Shown here: piece after piece, positions 25,972 to 35,170 of the stretch
Position numbering within the stretch: the first letter of the stretch is position 1
Layout: each line of letters begins with the position of its first letter
Source: Pedosphaera sp.
Lineage (GTDB): Bacteria > Verrucomicrobiota > Verrucomicrobiia > Limisphaerales > JADLHS01
NCBI GenBank assembly: GCA_009695195.1
Contig: SIBJ01000008.1
Location: 1 to 64,000, forward strand
Reading direction: 5' to 3'
DNA length: 64,000 nucleotides
The notes under the pieces: generated by a model
What the model saw: the letters and a program-made list of their open reading frames with translations, nothing else
Databases searched by the model: none
What the model was told of the DNA's origin: nothing
Translations under genes and position numbers: made by a program

Positions 25972-26153
25972 TGGTTTCCGAGAACCACCGATGCGATGTA
26001 CGAACCGCACGGTTAGTTCCACAACTGGAGCGACGAGAAAATAAGTCTAGGCCGGCAAACCATCGCGCCTTCCCCGCCTGCTTCCTTCGCCAGCCAGTAT
26101 TAGACCCAAAACCACCGCGGCTCAAGGTGAAATCCTGATTCCCAGAAAGTTTC

Positions 26154-27371
26154 TTAATTCGCCCCCTCGACCACCTGGCAGACGATGGGTTTCATTTTGT
26201 GGCCGGTCTGCGCTTCGTAACTGCGCGCCATGTGCTCCATGAATTTTTCGGCTTGATGATAGGCGACGAGGTTGATGGTCGAGCCGCCGAAGCCGCCGCC
26301 GGTCAGCCGCGCCCCAAGACAGCCGGGATGTTTACGGGCGAGTTCCACCAGCGTGTCGAGTCCGGGCGTGCTGTTCTTGAGCGAGTCGCGTGAGCTTTCG
26401 TGGCTTGCGAACATGTATTGGCCGAACTGCCGGTGGTCTTCGTCGCGCAACGCGCGTTCGCCCGCCACCACCCGCGCGATCTCGCTGACGACATGATGCG
26501 CGCACTCGTATTCGCGCGGCGTGAGCGCGGCCTGATGCTGCTTCAACAGTTTCATCTCGACCGAGCGCAGCGATTTCGCGCCGAGCTTCTTCGCGGCGGA
26601 TTCGCAATTCTGCCGCAACTCCGCGTATTCACCGCCGACGAGCGCGTGCTTCACGCCCGAGTTGAAGACGATGATCGCCTCGCCGACCAGCGGCGCGTGG
26701 TCCACGGTCAGGAAGCGGCAGTCAATGTTGATCACGTTCCACGGCTTGCCGAAGAGCGACGAGACCTGATCAAGAATGCCGCACGGCACGCCGACAAATT
26801 CATTCTCCGCCGCGCGGCAAAGTTTCGCGAAGAACATCCGTTCCGCTTTTTCCAGCGGCGGGAGATGACCGCGCTCGTCTCGTTTCGGCGGCACGGTCGC
26901 GCCGGTTTCGCTGAGGCTGAAGGGAAATAATTTGCGCACGGCCAGCGCGGTGGCGACTTCAAGCGCGGCGGAACTGCTCATGCCCGCGCCCATCGGGATG
27001 TTGCTCCAGATCGCGGCGTTGAAGCCGGAAAAATTCACGCCGCGTTTGCGCAACTGCGCGAGCACGCCCTTCACGTAATCGGCCCACGGCGCGGCGGGAT
27101 TCTTTTTCATCTCGCTCATCCAGAAAATTTCGGACTCCGGAAACGCGGACGAGACGAGTTCGATTTTCCCATCCGTGCGCGGCGCAATGGCCATCTGGAT
27201 GTAACGGTCCACGGCCACGGACATGACGACGCCTTCGTTGTAGTCCGTGTGGTTGCCGAGCAATTCGAGCCGGCCCGGCGCTTTGACGAGGTGCGGCGGC
27301 GTGTAGCCGAAGTGGTGTTTGAAGACGCCCTTGACGTCGTCGGCTTTCGTGTGCGGCGGGGCAGAGGGCAT
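26154..27371 (-). CDS. galK: Galactokinase
   Basis: The protein has 405 residues from MPSAPPHTKADD (27371). The GHMP signature motifs are complete: GRLELLGNHTDYNEG at 33-47, the ATP-binding IPMGAGMSSSAALEVATAL, and the C-terminal GARLTGGGFGGSTINLV. It phosphorylates galactose to galactose-1-phosphate (Leloir pathway). No other gal genes are adjacent. The next gene upstream encodes a pterin dehydratase 35 bases away on the same strand. Confidence 0.94.
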   Translation of the reverse strand: MPSAPPHTKADDVKGVFKHHFGYTPPHLVKAPGRLELLGNHTDYNEGVVMSVAVDRYIQMAIAPRTDGKIELVSSAFPESEIFWMSEMKKNPAAPWADYVKGVLAQLRKRGVNFSGFNAAIWSNIPMGAGMSSSAALEVATALAVRKLFPFSLSETGATVPPKRDERGHLPPLEKAERMFFAKLCRAAENEFVGVPCGILDQVSSLFGKPWNVINIDCRFLTVDHAPLVGEAIIVFNSGVKHALVGGEYAELRQNCESAAKKLGAKSLRSVEMKLLKQHQAALTPREYECAHHVVSEIARVVAGERALRDEDHRQFGQYMFASHESSRDSLKNSTPGLDTLVELARKHPGCLGARLTGGGFGGSTINLVAYHQAEKFMEHMARSYEAQTGHKMKPIVCQVVEGAN

Positions 27372-27406
27372 CGGAACGTGAATCGTGAATGGTGAATCGG
27401 CGCGCT

Positions 27407-27685
27407 TCAGGCGAACGAGTCGAATTGTTTCGCGAGTTTGAAATCCTTCCCCGTCAACCCGCCTTCGGAGTGCGTCGTCAGCGCGAGCGTGACCTTGTTC
27501 CAACGGATATCAATGTCCGGATGATGCCACGCCTTCTCCGCGAGACGCGCGATGGCGTTGGTGAATTTAATCGCGGCCACAAAATCCTTGAACACGAACG
27601 TGCGTGAGATGACAGCGCCCGTGCGTTTCCAGTCGGGCAATTTGGCCAGCCCGGATTTGATTTGCGAAGCATTGAGTTTTGCCAT
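27407..27685 (-). CDS. 4a-hydroxytetrahydrobiopterin dehydratase (PCD/DCoH)
   Basis: The 92-residue protein contains the family core AEKAWHHPDIDIRWNKVTLA followed by LTTHSEGGLTGKDFKLA, with the active-site HH and later H. It dehydrates the pterin carbinolamine formed by aromatic amino-acid hydroxylases, and in bacteria often serves pterin or molybdopterin use. It may share a transcript with galK. Confidence 0.92.
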   Translation of the reverse strand: MAKLNASQIKSGLAKLPDWKRTGAVISRTFVFKDFVAAIKFTNAIARLAEKAWHHPDIDIRWNKVTLALTTHSEGGLTGKDFKLAKQFDSFA

Positions 27686-27761
27686 GCCGAATTATTGCCA
27701 GAAAGCCGCCGGCACGTCACGGAGGAAGCTCGCGGTGGCATTCGCATTGGCAGCACCGATT

Positions 27762-27913
27762 GCGCGCCAGCGTTTTGGAGTGCGGTGGGTGAGGGGTGAG
27801 GGGCACACACCGCTCTCGGCCCCGCGGTATTGGCTGGAGTTCTGTATGCCTGAAGGAAAAGCGGTGTCAGCCCCGTTCCCCGCCAGCCACCGCACTCCAA
27901 GACGCTGGCGCGC
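27762..27913. repeat. Palindromic element, family with ACACCGCT core
   Basis: Outer arms GCGCGCCAGCG...GTGCGGTGG at 27762-27788 and 27887-27913 are 27 bp with one mismatch. Inner complementary words ACACCGCT and AGCGGTGT flank a variable centre of about 50 bases. A second copy with the same ends but a different centre is at 40531-40697, and a related one at 34961-35077. Confidence 0.88.
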
Positions 27914-27986
27914 TTTCGGGGCGCACTGATTTTTGACGGCGTCATCCGGGCTTGGCAGTGCCGTCAGCGCGCTTCGGTCAGGACGT

Positions 27987-28385
27987 TCAATTCAGCTTCG
28001 GCGGTTTCTCGCGTTCGGTTTCGCGTTTGGCCGAGCGCAGGATTGTGGCGTTGGTCGCGGCGGCCCAAAGCCACGAAATTGCAAACAGGCCGATGCCCAG
28101 CAGCGCCCAGCGCACGGCGGTCCAGATGGAGAGGAGCGTTTCCACCGGATCGGAATCCGCACCGTAAAGCGCCGAAATGTTTTTGAGAAACCAGAGCAAA
28201 AACCGGAGGCCGAAAATTGCCGAGAGCGCAAACCCGATAACTGTGAGCGCCGCCTGCGGCCAGCCGACGGCGCGCTTGGCCGCGAGCGAACCGAAGCCGG
28301 GCAGCGCGACATTGGTGGCCACACAGCCGCGCGCGGTTTGGAGACTGGGCGGTTCAGGGTTTGCGCTCGCCGAAGAGGTTTTCAT
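27987..28385 (-). CDS. Hypothetical membrane protein
   Basis: About 132 residues from MKTSSASANPEPPS (28385). Two to three hydrophobic segments are seen (AALTVIGFALSAIFGLRFLL, then AVRWALLGIGLFAISWLW) and a basic tail. It overlaps the end of the GYF-domain gene by 32 bases on the same strand, so the two are probably one operon and may work together in the membrane. Family not recognised. Confidence 0.65.
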   Translation of the reverse strand: MKTSSASANPEPPSLQTARGCVATNVALPGFGSLAAKRAVGWPQAALTVIGFALSAIFGLRFLLWFLKNISALYGADSDPVETLLSIWTAVRWALLGIGLFAISWLWAAATNATILRSAKRETEREKPPKLN

Positions 28386-29334
28386 ACGCGCGCGCCACGA
28401 CGCCGACGGCAAAGAACAGGCTTAACAACATCGCGATCTGAACCATCAACGCCGCCGAGAGCAGTTGTTTCATGAATTCATCCATGTGTTGCCGGAGCCA
28501 GTCGAGCCAGCGCATCGGATCGTGATTCGCTTCGGTCCAAGTCGTCATCAGGAAGCCGAAAAGTTTCACGCTGACGATGACCTGGCCGATGATGAACGGC
28601 AGAAATGCCAGCAGCAGCAGCAACGCCATTTGCGGCCAGACGCGCGTGACGACCTTGCGGCTCAGTTCCATCGCCGACCAGAATTCGAGCCGCCGGTCGG
28701 CCACCAGCGGCAGCGCGAACACCCACGCCACCACCAGATAGATTCCCGGCAGCGTGCAAACCAGGAAACCGATTTGCGTCAGCATTTTCGAGATCGCGCC
28801 CGCGAGCATCAGTTGCACGAAATTGTTTTTGAATCCGGCGAAGACGTCGCCGATCGAAGCCGGTTCACCGCGCATCCGCCGCAGGCAGGCGAGGTAAAGT
28901 CCGCCCATCACCACGCCGCTCAGGAGCAGATGCACGATGCCGCCGATCAGCGGAAAAAACGCAAACAGAAAATTCGCGGCCCACGCCAGAAAAACACAGC
29001 CGATGACGAAGCCGAGGTTTGACAGAAAAAAACTCATCCCGCCGTTCAAACATTCTCCCATCCGCAGGTCGGGTTTGCGCGCGAGAATCAGGCCTGTCCA
29101 CGAGGTGGGGTTGGCGGGCGCACCGCTGGTTGACAATTGCGGCGGCTCGGGGAACGGACCCGGCGCCGCGGCAAATTCCGGGAACATCGCCAGCGGTTTC
29201 CATTCGTTCGTGCCTTCGAGTTTCACGAGCGACTGGCCGCTGAGCCGGCCCTCGGCGATCCATTCACGCACTTCGTCCGCCGTGACCGGGCCGTATTCCT
29301 TGTGATCGCCGCCGATGATTTGATAATTTGCCAT
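28354..29334 (-). CDS. GYF_2-domain membrane protein
   Basis: The 326-residue protein starts with a GYF_2 domain at residues 3-50 (YQIIGGDHKEYGPVTADEVR, then WIAEGRLSGQSLVKLEGTNEWKPL). A Pro-rich linker is followed by at least five membrane helices with amphipathic loops. GYF_2 domains bind proline-rich peptides or report on partners; the membrane part looks like bacterial DUF975/GlpF-like integral proteins but is not assigned. Confidence 0.82.
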   Translation of the reverse strand: MANYQIIGGDHKEYGPVTADEVREWIAEGRLSGQSLVKLEGTNEWKPLAMFPEFAAAPGPFPEPPQLSTSGAPANPTSWTGLILARKPDLRMGECLNGGMSFFLSNLGFVIGCVFLAWAANFLFAFFPLIGGIVHLLLSGVVMGGLYLACLRRMRGEPASIGDVFAGFKNNFVQLMLAGAISKMLTQIGFLVCTLPGIYLVVAWVFALPLVADRRLEFWSAMELSRKVVTRVWPQMALLLLLAFLPFIIGQVIVSVKLFGFLMTTWTEANHDPMRWLDWLRQHMDEFMKQLLSAALMVQIAMLLSLFFAVGVVARAYENLFGERKP

Positions 29335-29394
29335 GTCGCGCGGAGCAGCTTCAGAGAATTTGCGCCGAGGCGCAAGCTCCGCCCGCAGCTCGCG

Positions 29395-31170
29395 CTACAA
29401 TCGCGACACGAGCAGTTCGCGCTGGAAAATCATTTCCTTCGGCAGGTGCGAATAGATTTTCATGAACAACTCGTCGTGGCTGATGATCTCGCGCCGCCAG
29501 TCCTCGTAGTTGATGGATTGCAACTTCGCGAGCGTGTCGCGCGAAAAATTCGGCAGGCCGTTGATGTCGAAACAATGCGGCCCGGGCACCCAGCCCAGCG
29601 GCGCCTCGTCGGCGTCCGCGCGGCCCCGGCAACGATCCACGATCCATTTGAGCACACGCATGTTTTCGCCGAAGCCGGGCCAGAGATATTTTCCTTCGGC
29701 GTCCTTGCGGAACCAGTTCACGTAATAAATGCGCGGCGGGAATTTTATTTTTTTGCGCATCCCGATCCAATGCCGGAAATAATCGCCCATGTTGTAGCCG
29801 CAGAACGGCAGCATCGCCATCGGGTCGCGGCGCACCTGGCCCACGCCGCCGACCGCCGCCGCCGTGGTTTCCGAACCCATTGTCGCGCCGACGTAAACTC
29901 CGTGGATCCAGTTGAACGCCTGATAAACGAGCGGCAACGTGTCCGCGCGGCGTCCGCCGAAAATGATCGCGCTGATCGGCACGCCCTTGGGGTCGTCGGC
30001 CTCCGGCGCGAGCATCGGGTTGTTGATCATCGGCGTGGCGAAGCGCGAATTCGGATGCGCCGCTTTCTCCTTCGACTCGGGCGTCCATTTGTTGCCGCGC
30101 CAGTCGAGACATTCCGCCGGCGGCGGATCATCGTGACCTTCCCACCAGACCGTGCCATCGGGTTTGAGCGCGACGTTGGTGAAGATCGTGTCGTGCTGGA
30201 TCATTGTCATCGCGTTCGGATTCGATTTGGAATTCGTTCCGGGCACGGCGCCGAAGTAGCCGGACTCGGGATTGATCGCCCACAAACGACCATCCGGCCC
30301 CGGCTTCATCCACGCGATATCGTCGCCGACCGTCCAGACTTTCCATCCCTTGAACTGCGGCGGCGGGACGATCATCGCAAAATTCGTTTTGCCGCATGAG
30401 CTGGGAAACGCCGCCGCGACAAATGTTTTCTCGCCCTCCGGAGATTCGACGCCGAGGATCAACATGTGCTCCGCCAGCCAGCCCTCGCGCCGGCCGAGAT
30501 ACGAACCGATGCGCAACGCTAGACATTTTTTCCCGAGCAGCACATTGCCGCCGTAATTCGAGCCGACGGAAATGATCGCATTGTCCTGCGGGAAGTGCGC
30601 GATGTAACGCCGCTCCGGGTTGATATCCAACATGCAATGCAACCCGCGATTGAACTCCGCGCCGTCGCCAAGTTGCTCGTAAGCGACGCGGCCCATCCGC
30701 GTCATGATCCTCATGCTGAGCGCGACGTAGATCGAATCGGTCAACTCAATGCCGACCTTTGTCAGCGGCGAACCCAATGGCCCCATGAGATACGGCACGA
30801 CGTACATAGTCCGTCCGCGCATCGCGCCGTCGCATAGCGCGCGGAGCTTGGTGTACATCGCTTTCGGCGCCAGCCAGTTGTTGGTCGGCCCGGCGTCCTC
30901 CTCGGTCTCGGTGCAGATGTAAGTGCATTGCTCGACGCGCGCAACGTCGTTCGCGTTCGAGCGGTGGTAGTAACAGCCGGGAAGTTTTTTTTGATCGAGC
31001 CGGACGAGCACGCCTTCCGTGACGGCGCGTTCGGTCAGATATTCTTTTTCCGCCGCCGAGCCGTCGCACCAGAAGATCCGGTCCGGCGCGCAAAGTTTCG
31101 CCTGGGCTTCCACCCACTGCATGACGGCCGGATTCGGCGCGAGCCAGTGGCCGAGAGTTTGTTCATTCAT
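29395..31170 (-). CDS. pckG: Phosphoenolpyruvate carboxykinase (GTP)
   Basis: The 591-residue protein is typical of the GTP-dependent class. Visible motifs are VVPYLMGPLGSPLTKVGIEL, the nucleotide-binding AAFPSSCGKTNFAMI, VGDDIAWMKPGPDGRLWAIN and GVPISAIIFGGRRADTLPLV. It converts oxaloacetate and GTP to PEP, CO2 and GDP, the first committed step of gluconeogenesis. Its ATG at 31168-31170 overlaps the tail of a truncated toxin gene by eight bases. Confidence 0.96.
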   Translation of the reverse strand: MNEQTLGHWLAPNPAVMQWVEAQAKLCAPDRIFWCDGSAAEKEYLTERAVTEGVLVRLDQKKLPGCYYHRSNANDVARVEQCTYICTETEEDAGPTNNWLAPKAMYTKLRALCDGAMRGRTMYVVPYLMGPLGSPLTKVGIELTDSIYVALSMRIMTRMGRVAYEQLGDGAEFNRGLHCMLDINPERRYIAHFPQDNAIISVGSNYGGNVLLGKKCLALRIGSYLGRREGWLAEHMLILGVESPEGEKTFVAAAFPSSCGKTNFAMIVPPPQFKGWKVWTVGDDIAWMKPGPDGRLWAINPESGYFGAVPGTNSKSNPNAMTMIQHDTIFTNVALKPDGTVWWEGHDDPPPAECLDWRGNKWTPESKEKAAHPNSRFATPMINNPMLAPEADDPKGVPISAIIFGGRRADTLPLVYQAFNWIHGVYVGATMGSETTAAAVGGVGQVRRDPMAMLPFCGYNMGDYFRHWIGMRKKIKFPPRIYYVNWFRKDAEGKYLWPGFGENMRVLKWIVDRCRGRADADEAPLGWVPGPHCFDINGLPNFSRDTLAKLQSINYEDWRREIISHDELFMKIYSHLPKEMIFQRELLVSRL

Positions 31171-31300
31171 AGCAGTTCAAAATCAATTCGCCGTCGGGAT
31201 CGCCCGTCTCGGTTTTGGTCCACGCGGAAAGACAGTCGACCGGTTTGCCATTCCAAAAACTGGCGTTGGCCGCGACGTTCGTATCAAAGACAACTCTCAT
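31163..31300 (-). pseudogene. Truncated PIN-domain (VapC-like) toxin
   Basis: Only 45 residues remain, beginning MRVVFDTNVAANASFWNGKP with the first PIN catalytic Asp at residue 6. A PIN toxin is normally 130-150 residues; the other acidic residues are missing because the frame ends at the pckG start. It overlaps the antitoxin stop by four bases (ATGA), the normal arrangement for such pairs. Confidence 0.75.
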
Positions 31301-31554
31301 CGCGAGCGCCGCCGGCGCACGGTGGCCAGCGCATCCTGCACCTCGGCTTCGCCGTCGGCTGTCAACGCGGGCAGGTCGCGCCCGGCGAGAATTAGCGCGT
31401 GCGCGCGCGCGGCCGTCAGCGGCACGCGCTTGCGCAAGACCACCAACCCGTTGGCATAGGCGACGTCCAATCGGTCGCCGGATTTCAAACGCGCCTGGTT
31501 GCGGATCGCCTCGGGAATCACAACCTGGCCTTTGGTGGAGAGACTCGTAATCAT
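31297..31554 (-). CDS. AbrB/SpoVT-type antitoxin
   Basis: The 85-residue protein has the swapped-hairpin AbrB domain: MITSLSTKGQVVIPEAIRNQ, then RLKSGDRLDVAYANGLVVLR. The C-terminal part, which would bind the toxin, is helical and basic. It would repress its own operon and neutralise the PIN toxin, but that toxin is truncated here, so it now stands as an orphan. Confidence 0.88.
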   Translation of the reverse strand: MITSLSTKGQVVIPEAIRNQARLKSGDRLDVAYANGLVVLRKRVPLTAARAHALILAGRDLPALTADGEAEVQDALATVRRRRSR

Positions 31555-31666
31555 GCGGCAAGGCTAAACTTGCCGGCGTAAGAATCAAGCTGGCTTCCGA
31601 AGCCCATCCGTTGATCGCAATTCCGTCGCCGCGCCGGCGGGAATGTGATACAAATCAAGCAGTCGC

Positions 31667-33997
31667 ATGAGCCTGACGATTTCGCCAACCCGGGACGAAC
31701 GCGAGCCGAACCGCTGCCTCGCGCGTTCGGTCGTGTCCACACTCGCCGTCGAGCCGGCGCTGGAGGCCGTTACCATTGATCGCGCGCAGCAAAAAATCTC
31801 CGTCGCCACGCTCGGGCGCGCGGACGTGGGGCGGTTGACGGACCGGCTGACGGAAAAATTTCACGAAGCGCAGGAACTCGGCGGCGCGCGCGCCTGCGGG
31901 CTGTTGTCCGGCCACGGTGATTGTGAAACCTGCGATGCGCCGCTGTCGCCGGCGGAACTTCAACTCGTCACCATCAAGAGCGAGGGCAATGCCACGACCA
32001 TCGCGCGCGTGACGTGTCCGACGGCGCCGAAGTTCTGGCGCTGGCGCGACATGCCGTTTCCAAAAGTCGTCCAGCGCGACGTGGAGTTTCTCGAACACGC
32101 CGACCACGAGGACGAATGGAAGCCGCAACTGGTGCTGGCTTTGCTTTGCGGGGCGCTCGGATTGCTGGCGGCGTTTGTGGCGCCAGCGGCCTGGCGGGTG
32201 CCGTTGTTTGTCCTCAGCTATGTGGCCGGCGCGTGGTTTCCCGCGGTGGAAGTTTGGGAGCGATTGCAGCAGCGCGCCATTGACGTTCACTTTCTCATGC
32301 TCGCCGTCGCCGCGGGCAGCGCGAGCATCGGCGCGTGGGGCGAGGGCGCGACGTTGTTGTTCTTGTTTTCGCTGTCCGGGGCGCTGGAACATTTCGCGCT
32401 GGGCCGGACGCAGAAAGAAATCCGCTCGCTCTTTCGTGAAGCGCCGAAGGTCGCGACCGTGCTCGATGGGCAGGGCAACGAGCGCGAAGTGAAAGTGGAA
32501 GCGCTGCAACGCGGAATGCGTTTGCTCGTGAAGCCCGGCTCGCAATTCGCCGTGGATGCCGAAGTCCTCAAAGGCGGCACGGCGGCGGACGAATCGAATC
32601 TCACCGGCGAAGCGACGCCTGTGGAAAAGAAGATTGGCGACACCGTGCTCGCCGGCACGATCAATCTTTGGGGCGCGGTCGAGGTGACGGTGTTGCGACC
32701 GGTGGCCGAGAGTTCGCTCCAGAAAATCATCCACCTCATCAGGGAAGCGCAGCAGCAGAAGGCGCCGTCGCAGCAGTTCACCGACAAGTTCGGCACGTAT
32801 TACACCTACATCGTGCTCGCGTTGTCGCTGGCGATGTTTTTTGTGTGGTGGCTGGCGTTCGGGTGGCCGGCGTTCACATCCACGGCGGAATTGCGCAGCG
32901 CGTTTTACCGCGCGATGACGCTCCTCGTCGTGGCGTCGCCGTGCGCGCTGGTGCTTTCAATTCCTTCGGCGGTGCTCGCCGCCATCGCGTGGGGCGCGCG
33001 GCACGGCGTGCTCATTCGCGGCGGCGCGGCGGTGGAAAAACTCGCGGACGTAAACGTCGTCGCGCTCGACAAGACCGGCACGCTGACCACCGGCGAGTTG
33101 CGGGTGGAAAAGGTGGAAAGCTTTCCCGCGGGAAAAGAAACCGAGGTCGCGCGGCTCGCATTTTCGCTCGACCGGTTGTCCACGCATCCGCTCGCGCGCG
33201 CCGTCACGCGCCACGGCAAGCAGCAAGGCTTCACGCCGGTGGAGTTCGCGCACTTTGAATCCGTGACGGGGCAGGGCGTGAAAGGCCGCTGCGAACGTGG
33301 CGAATGTCTCTTGGGCCGCCGTGAATGGATCGCGTTGGCGCGCGGCGATCAAGTGGTCGCGCAGGTCACACCGACCGAAGCCGGGTTTTCGGAAGTGTGG
33401 TTGAGCAGCGGTGATCTCGTCGGTCGCATCATCCTGCGCGATGACATCCGCCCGCAGGCGCGGGCCGTCGTGGATGAATTGAAACGAAGCGGCCTGCGCA
33501 CGCTGGTGCTCACTGGCGACCGGCGAGCGACGGCGGAGCATTTGAAAACCGAACTGCATCTCGACGAAGTCCGCGCCGAATTGAAGCCGGAGGAAAAAGT
33601 CGCCGCCATCAAATCATTGAGTGACGCGGGCAATCGCGTCGCGATGATCGGCGACGGCGTGAATGACGCGCCAAGCCTCGCTGTCGCGCACGTCGGCGTG
33701 GCGATGGGCGCGCGCGGCTCGGACGCCGCGCTCGAACAGGCGGACGTGGTGTTGATGCACGACCGGCTGGAGAATTTTCTCGCCGCGTTCCGGTTGAGCC
33801 AGCGCGCGCGCCGCATCATCCGGCAAAATCTCGTGGTCTCGCTGGGCACGGTGGCGGTGCTGGTCGTGTTCGCGCTGCTGGGAAAAATTCCTTTGCCCGT
33901 CGGCGTCGTCGGCCACGAAGGCAGCACGGTCGTCGTCGTGATGAACAGTCTGCGGCTTTTGTTCGGCGGGAATGTGCGCCCGGCGCCGCGCGCTTGA
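31667..33997 (+). CDS. Heavy-metal P1B-type ATPase, SPC/HEGST (P1B-4-like)
   Basis: The 776-residue protein has a long N-terminal region with a Cys/His cluster (CGLLSGHGDCETCD) instead of a standard CxxC metal domain. The pump core is complete: phosphatase motif TAADESNLTGEATPVEKK, SPCALVLSIPSA in the ion-path helix, phosphorylation site DKTGTLTTGEL, and GDGVNDAPSLAVA hinge. The last helix carries HEGST. SPC plus HEGxT is the pattern of P1B-4 pumps for Co/Fe/Zn export, rather than the CPC of Cu or Cd/Zn pumps. Located in the inner membrane. Confidence 0.93.
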   Translation: MSLTISPTRDEREPNRCLARSVVSTLAVEPALEAVTIDRAQQKISVATLGRADVGRLTDRLTEKFHEAQELGGARACGLLSGHGDCETCDAPLSPAELQLVTIKSEGNATTIARVTCPTAPKFWRWRDMPFPKVVQRDVEFLEHADHEDEWKPQLVLALLCGALGLLAAFVAPAAWRVPLFVLSYVAGAWFPAVEVWERLQQRAIDVHFLMLAVAAGSASIGAWGEGATLLFLFSLSGALEHFALGRTQKEIRSLFREAPKVATVLDGQGNEREVKVEALQRGMRLLVKPGSQFAVDAEVLKGGTAADESNLTGEATPVEKKIGDTVLAGTINLWGAVEVTVLRPVAESSLQKIIHLIREAQQQKAPSQQFTDKFGTYYTYIVLALSLAMFFVWWLAFGWPAFTSTAELRSAFYRAMTLLVVASPCALVLSIPSAVLAAIAWGARHGVLIRGGAAVEKLADVNVVALDKTGTLTTGELRVEKVESFPAGKETEVARLAFSLDRLSTHPLARAVTRHGKQQGFTPVEFAHFESVTGQGVKGRCERGECLLGRREWIALARGDQVVAQVTPTEAGFSEVWLSSGDLVGRIILRDDIRPQARAVVDELKRSGLRTLVLTGDRRATAEHLKTELHLDEVRAELKPEEKVAAIKSLSDAGNRVAMIGDGVNDAPSLAVAHVGVAMGARGSDAALEQADVVLMHDRLENFLAAFRLSQRARRIIRQNLVVSLGTVAVLVVFALLGKIPLPVGVVGHEGSTVVVVMNSLRLLFGGNVRPAPRA

Positions 33998-34003
33998 CGC
34001 CGG

Positions 34004-34273
34004 TCACACGCCCGACTCGGGGAAGCGCTCGCGGATTCGTCGGCGAAGTTTTTCTTCGTGGACCGGCTGAAGCCGGCGGCGGTTGATGAGCCGTTCCACG
34101 GCGTCGAGGAGTTCCAGCCAGTCTTCGAGCGGCGGCTCGGGCACGGCCTGCCACTGGTCGAAGCGTTTCTCGCGGTGAGAAAAAATCCATTCGCCGCCGA
34201 CGCGCTGGGCATTGACTTGCAGTTTTTGCCCGTCGTCGGTGACGCGTTTCCAACTGACTTCGGCTTTGGGCAT
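34004..34273 (-). CDS. Small hypothetical protein
   Basis: 89 residues from MPKAEVSWKRVTDDGQKLQV. A start further upstream would lie within the palindrome at 34280-34365, so this one is preferred. The protein is basic, with EKRFDQWQAVPEPPLEDWLE and helices, and no signal peptide. Family not recognised. It is convergent with the P1B ATPase gene, six bases apart. Confidence 0.6.
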   Translation of the reverse strand: MPKAEVSWKRVTDDGQKLQVNAQRVGGEWIFSHREKRFDQWQAVPEPPLEDWLELLDAVERLINRRRLQPVHEEKLRRRIRERFPESGV

Positions 34274-34279
34274 CTTCTT

Positions 34280-34365
34280 AGTCCAGAGTCCAGAGTCCAG
34301 AGTCCAGAGTCGAAAGACCAGCGGTCGCATGTCGCGAAGACTCTGGACTCTGGACTCTGGACTCT
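34280..34365. repeat. Palindrome of TCCAGAG heptamers
   Basis: The left arm at 34280-34311 is a tandem array of AGTCCAG-type heptamers; the right arm at 34339-34365 is the exact complement over 27 bp (GACTCTGGACTCTGGACTCT and on). The loop is 27 bases. It lies between ispF and the small hypothetical gene and would provide a spurious N-terminus (LWTLDSGLWT) if translated. Confidence 0.9.
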
Positions 34366-34372
34366 GAGCAGT

Positions 34373-34849
34373 TCATGGCAGGTCCACGCTCGCCACCGCC
34401 ATCGCGGCGATGCCTTCTTCGCGGCCGATGAAACCCATGTGCTCGTTCGTCGTGGCCTTGATCCCGATCTGCGCCTCGCGCAGGCCGAGCGCGTCGGCGA
34501 TGTTCTTTTTCATCGCGGCGATGTGCGGATAAAGTTTCGGTTGCTGCGCGATGATCGTGGCGTCCACGTTCACGATGCGGCCGTTGCGCGGTAAAACCTG
34601 TCGCGCGGCTTCTTCGAGAAACACACTGCTCGCCACGCCTTTCCAGCGCGGGTCGGTGTTCGGGAAAAAATGGCCGATGTCCTCCTCGCCCAGCGCGCCG
34701 AGAATCGCGTCGGTGATGGCGTGCATCAGCGCGTCGGCGTCCGAATGACCGTCGAGCCCTTTCGGATGCGGAATCTCTACGCCGCCGAGGATGAGCTTTC
34801 GCCCCGCGACGAGTTGATGAACGTCATAGCCGATGCCCACGTGAACCAT
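34373..34849 (-). CDS. ispF: 2-C-methyl-D-erythritol 2,4-cyclodiphosphate synthase
   Basis: The 158-residue protein matches the family from end to end: IGYDVHQLVAGRKLILGGVE (metal ligands D, H), GLDGHSDADALMHAITDAIL, GEEDIGHFFPNTDPRWKG and TTNEHMGFIGREEGIAAMAV. It cyclises CDP-ME-2-phosphate in the MEP isoprenoid pathway. No other MEP gene is adjacent. Confidence 0.96.
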   Translation of the reverse strand: MVHVGIGYDVHQLVAGRKLILGGVEIPHPKGLDGHSDADALMHAITDAILGALGEEDIGHFFPNTDPRWKGVASSVFLEEAARQVLPRNGRIVNVDATIIAQQPKLYPHIAAMKKNIADALGLREAQIGIKATTNEHMGFIGREEGIAAMAVASVDLP

Positions 34850-34960
34850 GCGCTCAGGTTAGCGGTATTGAATGAGGCGACCAAGAAGTTTTCCAAGCCC
34901 TTGATGTTCTGGGGTGCGATTAAAGGCAGGTGAGGGTGAGCGGGTGCTGGCGGTATTTTT

Positions 34961-35077
34961 GGACTGCGGTGGCAAGTCGGACGCGACACCGCTTTCGAGC
35001 GCGCGGGGCGGGTTGCTCATTTCCCTCGCCGTCGTCGGTGCCAAAGCGGTGTCGCGTCCGACTTGCCACCGCAGTCC
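34961..35077. repeat. Perfect 35-bp palindromic element
   Basis: Arms at 34961-34995 and 35043-35077 are perfectly complementary over 35 bp (beginning GGACTGCGGTGGCAAGTCGG) around a 47-base centre. The inner ends ACACCGCTTT/AAAGCGGTGT and outer GCGGTGG relate it to the elements at 27762 and 40531. It lies between the divergent ispF and FKBP genes; the whole 34850-35170 gap holds nothing else recognisable. Confidence 0.92.
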
Positions 35078-35170
35078 ATAATGCCCTCACCCGTTTTTAG
35101 TCACACCCGATGTTCCGCGATGCGTGCGCCAGGAATTGACCCGCGGATTCCGTTCTGCTCACAATCACGA

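Noticed and set aside
34277-34365. CRISPR-like array of short repeats
   Set aside because: The units are contiguous heptamers without spacers, followed by their inverted copy, and no cas genes are in the window.
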